From Leptospirillum ferrooxidans C2-3 (GTDB lineage Bacteria > Nitrospirota > Leptospirillia > Leptospirillales > Leptospirillaceae), in NCBI RefSeq assembly GCF_000284315.1, contig NC_017094.1, positions 465,486 to 529,485 of the forward strand: a DNA stretch of 64,000 nt, given 5' to 3'. The notes beneath the pieces are model-generated. The model ran no database searches and had not been told where the DNA came from. It saw nothing but the letters and a program-made list of their open reading frames with translations. The translations under genes were made by a program, and so were the position numbers. Within the stretch, counting starts at the first letter, position 1. Each line of letters starts with the position of its first letter. Shown in pieces: positions 9,301-16,037 of this stretch.

Positions 9301-9502
9301 CACTCGCTTTGAGCAGAATCTTCTCTGTCGTCTTTCGTCCGGTCAGGAGGTCTACCAGAAAAATCCGGTTGTAAGCCGAGGTAAGAGTCTCATCACCAAA
9401 AACTGTTATTTCCCACTGGGTTTTAACAGAAGAAGGAAGTTCTCCCCACGATTCAAGAAAGGCATCTGTCGCCATTCCATTACCAATAATGACAATCTTC
9501 AT
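6308..9502 (-). CDS. NirB-NirA fusion assimilatory nitrite reductase
   Basis: This 1064-residue protein should reduce nitrite to ammonium with NAD(P)H. Residues 1-410 form a NirB-like FAD/NAD(P) flavoprotein (VIIGNGMA; VVVGGGLLGLE; ALGDVIEHRG). Residues about 415-465 are a BFD-type [2Fe-2S] domain (CVCHN...GCGSC). The rest is a full two-half nitrite/sulfite reductase like NirA, with siroheme/[4Fe-4S] ligands in CPGTEFC and SGCPNSCSKH. Normal NirB carries a different, shorter reductase part and works with NirD, so this is an unusual self-contained layout; no nirD is nearby. The ATG at 9502 is preferred for its AAGGA site. It could in principle reduce sulfite, but the NarK neighbour argues for nitrite. 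Confidence 0.9.
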   Translation of the reverse strand: MKIVIIGNGMATDAFLESWGELPSSVKTQWEITVFGDETLTSAYNRIFLVDLLTGRKTTEKILLKASDWYSLNGITLKTGVRIDRIDSMAKTIWDENGNSTPYDIAVIAVGARPFIPPVPGVLLKGVHVLRTIEDVREVSERARKSRKAVVVGGGLLGLESARGLSDMGVAATVLHLRGWVMDQQLDQMGGHLLKKEIERMGIQIRVNTVLSQIHGIGGNVSAVELSTGEHLPADLVLISAGILPDTRLAISSGIDVNKGVLVKDDLMTSALDVYALGDVIEHRGHCYGLVIPLREQAKILVHNLTHGSEAPLSYVGTECSTALKVSGVSVISAGKILGGSGTEELVALDSHRGSYRKLIFRGDRLEGAIFVGDPAGSPRVLGLINSAGSALALREDFFGKSVSSALIEGDDKETVCVCHNVTRGTILAAVRTKGLKSRDEVAKHTKASTGCGSCSQAVTDLIARSEIGQKSVKASPATAVSIDNPPIRTLLSEYPPTYPKMLEIERIKKEGLGLDFDEIFKKDIAALSEDDFYRLKTYGICSQKHPGFFMVRIRIPGGRLSYDQGVELARLSKKYARGRVHISTRQNLELHWIRLHDMQYIWEGLDSVGLSTRSSCGHTMRNVMACPHGSVSPDALMDVGPIARSISDYFVQRSDMINPGLPNRLNILFSACPLCDPDVWINDIGFRVVPAPAEQNQAESFGFELWAGGSLGAHPVLGFRLKEFIPLREALPACQAIFEIYTKHGNRNKAKSRLKWLVEQWGKEKFSTIFDQVFQGKKSLPENKEFRFAEEKQSPRPFPFSLYPSRILEGCLPQKQRGKVLIPVDVPLGELASYQLKALSKITRRYGDDGILQLTKEQNIEIQGITERHGPSAIHEIRGLGLSPFSVGTNPNIVACPGTEFCVLAVTDAQGVARSLLHDFKSPNPKVMELMDQVTVAISGCPNSCSKHQVADIGLSGAMTVVGDDRRYAYSVYLGGRMGKEVRLGEVVLKGLTEEMVLPVFETLLECIDNRRIGVETFQNIVDRVGVKMLGKEVETLLESSRPHIWEKIRMECQDDIHEEILK

Positions 9503-9529
9503 GGGACTTTTTCCTTTCAAAATATATGC

Positions 9530-10831
9530 TCAACCTCCGAAGACAACTTCCATCGGAACACGAACAGCCGGGGGGAGAAGCGGCAACCCGCGATCCCTCT
9601 CGGGAGAAATCTCTGGAACCGGTAGCCATTCGTGCTCCCAGTTTTTTCGTTTAAGAAAAACCACTGTCCCGCAGAAAAACGCTATAAAAGAAAAGACCAC
9701 AAAACCTGCACCCGTAAGATTCCAGTACTCGCGCAGGACTCCGAAGAGACTGGGCAGGAAAAATCCGCCCAAACCACCAGCTGCTCCGACAATTCCCGAA
9801 ACAACACCAATCTGGGAAGAAAAGCGCTGGGGCACCAGCTGAAACACCGCGCCATTCCCGATTCCAAGGGCCAGAATACCTATTGTCAATAGGAGAATGG
9901 CGACTGGAACGACCGGAAGAAATACTCCGAACAACATAAACGACAGGGCTACAAGCAAATAGATGACAGTGAGAACGCGCAATCCTCCAAAACGGTCTCC
10001 AAGGACCCCGCCAACTGGACGAAAGAAGCTTCCGGATAAAACGGCCAATCCCGTGAGATTTCCTGCTGCAATGGCGCTAAGGCCATAACGGTCGTGATAA
10101 AGGATGTTCAGATAACTTGTGAGACCGACAAACCCTCCAAAAGTTGTCCCGTAAAACAGGCAGAACCACCAAAGATCCCTGACTTTTAAAAGCTCAAGAT
10201 ACGGACGAATTCCCGTAGGAGCCGCAGTCACTGGAGGCTCCTTTGCAAGCCAGGTAAAGAGGACCCAGACCACAAGAACAGGAATGATAGCCAACCCAAA
10301 AACTCTATGCCAACCCAGATGATAGGTAACGGCGAGGGTTGGTGCCAGGAACACCGCAATAAGGGTTCCACTGTTCCCCGCCCCGGCAATACCCATCGCG
10401 ATACCCTGATTCTCACGCGGGTACCACCGGCTTGCCAACGGAAGCGCCACAGCAAAACTGGCCCCGGCAATTCCCAGAAACAACGCGACCACCAAAAGCT
10501 CGTAGAAGCTTTTCCCTCCAAGCCATGCCCATCCGAGGGGAAGGATCGTCACCAAAAGACTTGTCATTCCTACTTTTTTGGGACCGAACCGGTCTGACAG
10601 AAGTCCCAGGATAATCCGGAAGAAAGCCCCTCCCAGCAGTGGAACTGAAACAAGAAACCCTTTCTGAAAAGCTGACAGATGCAGATCTTTGGCGATAAGA
10701 ACACTCAGCGCTCCAATCAGCATCCACACCATAAAACTCACATCAAAATAGAGAAAAGCGGACAAAAGAGTTTTTGGATGACCGCTTTTTAAAGAACTGA
10801 TGATGGGTTGCCCTTTGCGACTATTCTCCAT
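9530..10831 (-). CDS. narK: NarK-type nitrate/nitrite transporter (MFS)
   Basis: This 12-helix major-facilitator protein of the inner membrane imports nitrate and/or nitrite. The nitrate signature motifs are present in both halves: GIAGAGNSGT around residue 128, and a second stretch around residue 325 containing FSSQIGVVSGIVGAAGGLG. The MFS loop motif GLLSDRFGPKK lies after helix 2. I chose the ATG at 10831 (MENSRKGQ) because the longer reading adds 50 basic, non-membrane residues overlapping the upstream gene. The chosen start overlaps the NifI1-like gene by 11 bases and follows a GAGG site. The nitrite reductase start is 27 bases downstream. Confidence 0.92.
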   Translation of the reverse strand: MENSRKGQPIISSLKSGHPKTLLSAFLYFDVSFMVWMLIGALSVLIAKDLHLSAFQKGFLVSVPLLGGAFFRIILGLLSDRFGPKKVGMTSLLVTILPLGWAWLGGKSFYELLVVALFLGIAGASFAVALPLASRWYPRENQGIAMGIAGAGNSGTLIAVFLAPTLAVTYHLGWHRVFGLAIIPVLVVWVLFTWLAKEPPVTAAPTGIRPYLELLKVRDLWWFCLFYGTTFGGFVGLTSYLNILYHDRYGLSAIAAGNLTGLAVLSGSFFRPVGGVLGDRFGGLRVLTVIYLLVALSFMLFGVFLPVVPVAILLLTIGILALGIGNGAVFQLVPQRFSSQIGVVSGIVGAAGGLGGFFLPSLFGVLREYWNLTGAGFVVFSFIAFFCGTVVFLKRKNWEHEWLPVPEISPERDRGLPLLPPAVRVPMEVVFGG

Positions 10832-11144
10832 GTTCCTCGGCTCCTGTTCGGATGGTATGAGATGACAGAACCTCCTGGATAAAGATCTTTCCGTCCCCGG
10901 GGTGCCCCGTATAAGCTGCTTCCTCGATACACTGAACAACCGCTGCCAAATCTGTATCCGAAACCACCACAAGAAATTCAAGTTTCGACAGAGTGTCGTA
11001 ACTCACATCTCCCACCTGAATTCCCTGCTGCTGTCCGCGACCTACAACAGGAAATTTAGTCATCGCATAGAATCCGCCGGATTCCAGACTTTTTAGAACC
11101 TGAGGCTCTTTTTCGGAGCGAACGATGGCCCGTATGAGCTTCAA
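10821..11144 (-). CDS. NifI1-like PII signalling protein
   Basis: The 107-residue PII-family regulator begins MKLIRAIVRSEKE, has a short T-loop with VVGRGQQQGIQVGDVSYD and the signature HPGDGKIFIQEV, and ends HTIRTGAEEHGE. This pattern is that of NifI1, the partner of NifI2 in direct control of nitrogenase in archaea and some bacteria. Here it overlaps by four bases (ATGA) the end of a molybdoprotein that carries a NifI2-like domain, so the pair likely forms a mixed PII complex acting on nitrate assimilation. That role is inference; nucleotide and 2-oxoglutarate binding is family knowledge. Confidence 0.9.
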   Translation of the reverse strand: MKLIRAIVRSEKEPQVLKSLESGGFYAMTKFPVVGRGQQQGIQVGDVSYDTLSKLEFLVVVSDTDLAAVVQCIEEAAYTGHPGDGKIFIQEVLSSHTIRTGAEEHGE

Positions 11145-12295
11145 ATGGCATCCTCCCCTGTTTCTCCGGTGCTGATCCGAATGGCAGTCTCCATTTTAAG
11201 CACAAAAATTTTTCCATCCCCAAATTGGCCTTTTTTACCGCTTTGGTTAGCTTTTTTAATGATTTCAACCGCTTCGTTCACGGATGACTCCTTCACTACA
11301 AACATAAACATCTGCCGTGGCAGAAACCGTATGGCCGCTTCTGAGGTCTCCTCTCCTTTGAACTTGAGCCCTTTCTGACGACCTCTCCCCAATACTCCAT
11401 AGGTGGAGTAAGAAAGAAATCCTCCCTCCTCCAGCGCTTTCTGGGTTGCCTGTCGACGTTCCGGGCGCACAATGACCATGATCTCGCACAGGACGTCTTT
11501 CTCTGATCCCCATTCCACTTCCACCCCTTCCTCCCCGGACGGTTCGCCAGACAACAACCGTGCATCAATTCTCGGGGCAGAAAGTGAATGGGTTGGAAAA
11601 TCCTCTTTTTTGGGCGGAGATAAAATACCACTTGCAGATGCGGGAGCCCCCAAAGGTGGTGGATCACCGGCTTTTCCGGAAGGTACGACAACACCAAGGC
11701 GCTTTACCCAAGCATCGTTTAGCTGCCCACTGGGACTTTGTCCCAGGAGGCGTTTGATTCCGACTGGATCATTCCGAAAAACCCGTATTCCTCCGAGCCA
11801 CTTAACGCTCTTGTATCCCTGAAGAAACGGGACAACCAGCCGGAGAGGACCACCATGCTGCTCGGGAAGAGGTTCACCATTCAGACCGAAAGCGAGTAGT
11901 ACCCTCGGGTCTCTCGCCTCATCTCTGGACAAGGTTTCGAAATAAACGCCATCTCTTGAGTAAAAGGCAAAATATCCATCAATGGGTGCATCCACTCGAA
12001 GATGATCGATCAAATCCACAAGACGGATGCCTTCCCACTGAACATTTTCATACCAGTTAAAGAGCTGGCAAATAATGGGAATATCCTGCTTTATCCGGGG
12101 AAGAGATGAAAGAGAAGACCAAGGGATCAGGCGAGGGTGCTCCTCTAATCCGCACACTTCCAGCCGGACGTCATCAAGGATGATTCCAGGCGGAATGGGA
12201 TAGAGACAAAGAACAGGTAAAGGCTCTGATTCAAAATCAATTCTGAAAAATTTGTCAGCAAATTTTGGAGGAATGATCCCTTCACGTTTCTTCAA
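11141..12295 (-). CDS. Sulfite-oxidase-family molybdoprotein fused to a NifI2-like PII domain
   Basis: Residues 25-185 form a cytoplasmic YuiH-type molybdopterin oxidoreductase domain. Cys76 in IIC76QLFNW is the likely Mo ligand, with the family motifs QWEGIRLVDLI, LNGEPLPEQHGGPLRLVVP and GYKSVKWLGGI. A proline-rich linker (about 190-262) leads to a complete PII domain at 268-384 (CEIMVIVRPER; LGRGRQKGL; FGDGKIFVLKM; TAIRISTGETGEDAI), which is NifI2-like. No signal peptide is present. It is the first gene of the nitrate operon, started by TTG with GGAGG seven bases upstream. Because no other nitrate reductase lies here and plant nitrate reductases belong to the same cofactor fold, it may reduce nitrate under direct 2-oxoglutarate/ATP control. 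I know of no described protein with this fusion. Confidence 0.92.
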   Translation of the reverse strand: MKKREGIIPPKFADKFFRIDFESEPLPVLCLYPIPPGIILDDVRLEVCGLEEHPRLIPWSSLSSLPRIKQDIPIICQLFNWYENVQWEGIRLVDLIDHLRVDAPIDGYFAFYSRDGVYFETLSRDEARDPRVLLAFGLNGEPLPEQHGGPLRLVVPFLQGYKSVKWLGGIRVFRNDPVGIKRLLGQSPSGQLNDAWVKRLGVVVPSGKAGDPPPLGAPASASGILSPPKKEDFPTHSLSAPRIDARLLSGEPSGEEGVEVEWGSEKDVLCEIMVIVRPERRQATQKALEEGGFLSYSTYGVLGRGRQKGLKFKGEETSEAAIRFLPRQMFMFVVKESSVNEAVEIIKKANQSGKKGQFGDGKIFVLKMETAIRISTGETGEDAI

Positions 12296-12370
12296 TAGAT
12301 GACCTCCACGTCATTGATCTGCCTGATCCATCATAATGATACAACCCATCTACATGATTAACTATCGTTA

Positions 12371-12386
12371 AGCAAGAAATATGCCA
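12371..12386 (-). promoter_or_regulatory. Sigma-54 (-24/-12) promoter of the nitrate operon
   Basis: On the minus strand the sequence reads TGGCATATTTCTTGCT, which matches the sigma-54 consensus TGGCAC-N5-TTGCW with exact spacing (GG and GC ten bases apart). Transcription would begin near 12360, about 65 bases before the first gene. Sigma-54 control fits nitrogen-regulated genes and implies an NtrC-type activator encoded elsewhere. Confidence 0.75.
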
Positions 12387-12441
12387 CGAATATATGATGG
12401 CATGAAGGTTCATCTTTTCGATTTTTCCAGCAATATTATGA

Positions 12442-12484
12442 ACAAAATTGTCATCACTAATCGTTCAAGAGATAACAATTTTGT
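12442..12484. promoter_or_regulatory. Paired upstream activator sites (inverted repeat)
   Basis: ACAAAATTGT at 12442-12451 and its exact reverse complement ACAATTTTGT at 12475-12484 are 33 bases apart, about three helical turns. Each is itself a near-palindrome (ACAA-N2-TTGT). They lie roughly 85 and 120 bases upstream of the predicted start of the nitrate operon, the usual place for an enhancer-binding protein, and could also serve the divergent porin gene. Which protein binds is unknown. Confidence 0.55.
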
Positions 12485-12801
12485 CCATCAACGTGAGAAA
12501 TAAGATTCCATCATCCAGAAACAAATCCATCTCATAACATCCCTTTAAAAAAGGAAAAGGGCCATTTTTGCAAAAGATCTCCCTCTCCATTCAAACATGG
12601 GGGGTGAAGGCTGTATGCCCCCCACCGAAAGATCATGTGTTTGTGGCGGGAGCGATGAATCAACTCCAAAACAGACTCTTCATATTTACAGCCATTTTTT
12701 ACACGGCACACAATTTGCTAAGAGCTGCGAAGGGCACTGGCTCTTACGACATACCGAGCTGTAAAGCGGCAGTCATGATTGATCTTGACAATGGAGAGAA
12801 C

Positions 12802-14418
12802 ATGACAATACTGGGGATCCGCTCTTCGTTGCTCCTTATCATATTTGTCCTATGTTTCAGAGAAATTTCGTGGACGGCAAATGCATGGAGCTCTTCGCTA
12901 ACTACACCTGATCAATCCTCCTCAGCATCAACAGGCCCGAAGCAGGGATCTTCAAGCTCCAACAATCAAGACGATACTCCGTTCAAATCAGAAGTACACC
13001 GGTCTTTTCTGAATCTTATCCCTGATGCACCTCCCCCGGGGTATGCCCAAATGGTGAGTAAATGGCTCATCATGGTCTATGGGTTCATCGAACTCGATAC
13101 CATCTATGACTCTACGAATTCATTCAACAATTGGCCGTTCAACTCAGGGGCCGCGAATTCCCAGACAGTGGAAACCAACGCGATTCCTCCGACAACCAAT
13201 CCCAGTCTCGGTCAGACAGTGGATCACCCCTCATTCGGGTTCGATGCCAATAACTCCCGACTTGGTTTTGCCATTTCTTCTCCAAACTATAATGGGTATA
13301 AGGTTCGAAGCCTTCTCGAGATGGACTTTCTCAATACTCCCGGTGAATGCCAATATGGAGGATCCTTCCCGTGTGGAACGAATTCCGGACCCGGCATGTT
13401 CCAATTTCCCGTTCCACGGATCCGACTTGCTTTTATGGATATCAGCAGCCAGAATTGGGGGAATCTGCTTATTGGGCAATATTGGTCCCTATTCGGCTGG
13501 AGACCTTATTATATGTACAACTCTTTGCAGATCGTTTCGGGTCCCGGCTCCCCCACGGCATGGTTCCCACAAATCCGCTATTATCGGATCTTCCACTTTT
13601 CTCACGGAAACAAGGCAGAAATAGCAGTGTCCGCCATGATGCCTCCCTCCGAGAGTTTCGCCTTCCCGGCTTTTGTGGAAGGGATCAAATGGGTCAATAC
13701 AAACTGGATGGGAGAAGATACGCTGGGTAACAGCGCAAAGGGACCTTCCCCACTTTCGATCGGGTTCTCAGATGTCCAAACAAACTATAATGGTTCTTTT
13801 ATTCCATCAGCCGGAGCAGGTACACAAACGTTCAATAAATCCACATCAGCCTATGCTTTGGATTTACTTCTCCCCATTATTCCTATCCAGAACGACAATC
13901 CTGGAAATACCCTGACCCTGGCAGCAGAATTCACTTATGGGCAAGGCGATGCCTGGCTCTTTCCCAATCTTACCTTCGGCTTGGGATCTTATGCCGGAAC
14001 AGCGGGAGCTTCCGGGATTCCCAGTGGGGGACTGATCCCCGCCGGCAATGGCATCCTCCAGGGAGATGAGTTCGTTCCGCTGGATCTTGAAACCTTTTAC
14101 CTGAATCTTCAGTATTACTTTCCTGATCAGGCCAAAACATGGATTTCCGTTGGTTTTGCCGGCGACATCGGAACGAACATACAGTCTCTCGCAAATTCCA
14201 TCGGCCCGAAAACCCTCGGAGGAGGAGTTTCAAGCAATGGACTTTACAAATACCTCGCTCCTTGGTCACGAAACACTTACACCTTTGTAAACCTCTCCCA
14301 TGATCTCACTCCGGCGGTCCGCGTGTCTCTTGAAGTTGGAAGTTACAATACACTCTACACCACCGGGATAACGGCAGCAGATCAGCGGGCAATGATGTCC
14401 TGGTTCTACTTTTTCTAA
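12802..14418 (+). CDS. DcaP-like outer-membrane porin
   Basis: The 538-residue protein starts with a signal sequence (MTILGIRSSLLLIIFVLCF, then TANAWS), passes through a Ser/Thr/Gln-rich linker, and continues as a beta-barrel rich in alternating aromatic strands (FGFDANNSRLGFAISSPNYNGYKV; LAFMDISSQNWGNLLIGQYW). It ends in Phe (SWFYFF), as outer-membrane barrels do. The ATG at 12802 was chosen because GGAGAG precedes it and a signal peptide follows; the open frame runs 78 codons further upstream without such features. It is divergent from the nitrate operon, so uptake of nitrate or another anion across the outer membrane is a reasonable guess, not shown. Confidence 0.8.
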   Translation: MTILGIRSSLLLIIFVLCFREISWTANAWSSSLTTPDQSSSASTGPKQGSSSSNNQDDTPFKSEVHRSFLNLIPDAPPPGYAQMVSKWLIMVYGFIELDTIYDSTNSFNNWPFNSGAANSQTVETNAIPPTTNPSLGQTVDHPSFGFDANNSRLGFAISSPNYNGYKVRSLLEMDFLNTPGECQYGGSFPCGTNSGPGMFQFPVPRIRLAFMDISSQNWGNLLIGQYWSLFGWRPYYMYNSLQIVSGPGSPTAWFPQIRYYRIFHFSHGNKAEIAVSAMMPPSESFAFPAFVEGIKWVNTNWMGEDTLGNSAKGPSPLSIGFSDVQTNYNGSFIPSAGAGTQTFNKSTSAYALDLLLPIIPIQNDNPGNTLTLAAEFTYGQGDAWLFPNLTFGLGSYAGTAGASGIPSGGLIPAGNGILQGDEFVPLDLETFYLNLQYYFPDQAKTWISVGFAGDIGTNIQSLANSIGPKTLGGGVSSNGLYKYLAPWSRNTYTFVNLSHDLTPAVRVSLEVGSYNTLYTTGITAADQRAMMSWFYFF

Positions 14419-14529
14419 GATGGGACATTCCTAGGAACGCCTCATGTGTTACGAAGGAAAATTTGGACAATTGGCACTTAAGCTTGCTATATCTGTAGGA
14501 GAGGTCTGTTCCGTTAAGTCCTAAAAGAT

Positions 14530-14640
14530 TTATCAACTACCCGCCACTAAGCCGAAGCTGTCGTGGGGGTTTGCAGTTCAAGCGTTCGATTCAGACTGCG
14601 ATAGGCCGATTGATTGCGGCCTTGAAGCGAATGTTCCGTG
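14530..14640 (-). ncRNA. Probable TnpB guide RNA (omega/reRNA) region
   Basis: TnpB genes of IS200/IS605 elements overlap at their 3' end with a structured RNA that reaches the right end of the element and carries the guide. Here the sequence just past the tnpB stop contains a strong hairpin (14541-14569: CCCCCAC...GTGGCGGG around a UUCG-capped AGC/GCU stem), followed on the minus strand by GTAGTTGATAAATC. The end of the scaffold is probably near 14533. Boundaries are inferred. Confidence 0.45.
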
Positions 14641-15661
14641 CGGCATTGATGTCCGCATGTTCGGTGTGTTTACAGATCAAACAGGAGAAATGTTCTTGAG
14701 ACTTTCGGTTGTCTTTTTCGCAATGTCCACAAACAGAGCATGTGCGGGAGGTGTTTCGTGGATCGACGACCACCACGGGAACGCCTTCCAGAACAGCCTT
14801 GTAGGTGATAAAGCGTCTCAACTGGTCAAACGCCCATTTTCCGAATCGTTCCTTTTGGCTCTTTCCAACCATTGTCCGGCCGTTGAATCCCTTGAGATCC
14901 TCAAGGGCGATACCTCGTCCGGTGCCTTTTGCCTTGGAAACGATCTTTTTCGAAAGACAGTGATTCGTGTCTTTCTTGAATCGCGCTTCTTTGCCAGACA
15001 CTTTTTTCAGGTGGCGTTTGGCATTCTTCGTTCCTTTCTCCTGAAGCGCTTTTTTCAGGGTGTGGATCTTTTCCCGGACATGATCCACTCCTTCTCCGGA
15101 GAACGATTCTCCATCGGAGTCGGTGGAGAGATTCACAATGCCCATATCGACTCCGAGAAACTCTTCGGGGTCATAGGGTGTTCCGTCCGGAACATCGATC
15201 ACGAGATTCAGGAAGAATTTCCCGCCGGAGGGGGTGAGATCCGCCTGTCCGAGCATCTTGTTCCGGTCGAGCGGAGCGTAGTGGCCGAAGATCAACGGAA
15301 CGGTGATCCGTCCGTGGATGGTCGCAAGAGAAGCATGGGACAGGGACTTGAAAGACAGAAGACGCTTGTCATACTCCATGGCCGATTGTTTCTTGAAAAA
15401 GTGGAGCGTTTTCTTCTCCGTCCTGTAGCTGCCGGAAACCTTGGCAATGGCCCGGACGATCATCTGTGAGGTGAGGGCGGGAAACTGTTCCCTCGCTTCA
15501 AAATAGACCAGATGGTGGAGTTTCATCTGGTACGGTGTTCCTGCCTCAAAGGACTTTTTGGAAATCCAGTTGCAGGCGTCGTTGAACGTCTCGATCGTCT
15601 CCAGAAGAGACTTGGCCTCTTCTTTGGTTGGGGTCAGTTTGACCTTCAATGCTTTTTTCAT
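14591..15661 (-). CDS. tnpB: TnpB, RNA-guided endonuclease of an IS200/IS605-type element
   Basis: The 356-residue protein has the OrfB_IS605 layout. RuvC-like catalytic residues are seen as Asp in LGVDMGIVNL, Glu in GIALEDLKGF and Asp in HADINAARNI. The zinc finger is CSVCGHC...CLIC. All key residues are intact, so it is probably an active RNA-guided nuclease. No tnpA lies alongside, making this a tnpB-only (IS1341-type) unit that depends on a transposase elsewhere. The predicted guide RNA lies at the 3' end of the gene. Confidence 0.93.
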   Translation of the reverse strand: MKKALKVKLTPTKEEAKSLLETIETFNDACNWISKKSFEAGTPYQMKLHHLVYFEAREQFPALTSQMIVRAIAKVSGSYRTEKKTLHFFKKQSAMEYDKRLLSFKSLSHASLATIHGRITVPLIFGHYAPLDRNKMLGQADLTPSGGKFFLNLVIDVPDGTPYDPEEFLGVDMGIVNLSTDSDGESFSGEGVDHVREKIHTLKKALQEKGTKNAKRHLKKVSGKEARFKKDTNHCLSKKIVSKAKGTGRGIALEDLKGFNGRTMVGKSQKERFGKWAFDQLRRFITYKAVLEGVPVVVVDPRNTSRTCSVCGHCEKDNRKSQEHFSCLICKHTEHADINAARNIRFKAAINRPIAV

Positions 15662-16037
15662 AAGCTCATTATAGGCAATAATATTTCCTGTGTCAGCCCT
15701 TCAACAGAAAGGAGCAGCGCATTCCTCCCGTTCCCTGACATAAACCGTCCAGGGAAGGGTTTCCTGCGCGAAAAATGATGAAAAGAAATCCTTGTCAATA
15801 CTGAGAAGCATATTGAGGGAATAGGGGCCATTCATCCAGTCTCTTTTTTAGGACCAATGTCACCGGAACTGGCTAATTATATGGACGACTACACGATGAA
15901 ACGGAATGAGAGTAACCCATAACCAACAATCTCAGACAGATTCGTTCTGGGACCACACTAAGAGAATATGAATGGTGGGTGAAAAACTTGACTTGTGATT
16001 TATAAGCGGAAATTGACCGCATATATGGGGGACTCAG
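15662..16037. other. Gene-free stretch between tnpB and the PstS-like gene
   Basis: These 376 bases hold the left end of the tnpB element (the exact end is not clear) and the leader of the next gene. I see no convincing open frame, no good sigma-70 spacing and no recognisable Pho box. Confidence 0.5.

Noticed and set aside
12559-12573. A rightward sigma-54-like sequence GGGCCATTTTTGCA before the porin
   Set aside because: The GG and GC pairs are nine bases apart instead of ten, and sigma-54 is strict on this spacing.
15985-16030. TTGACT and TATAAG upstream of the PstS-like gene
   Set aside because: The two boxes are only seven bases apart, so they cannot form one promoter.
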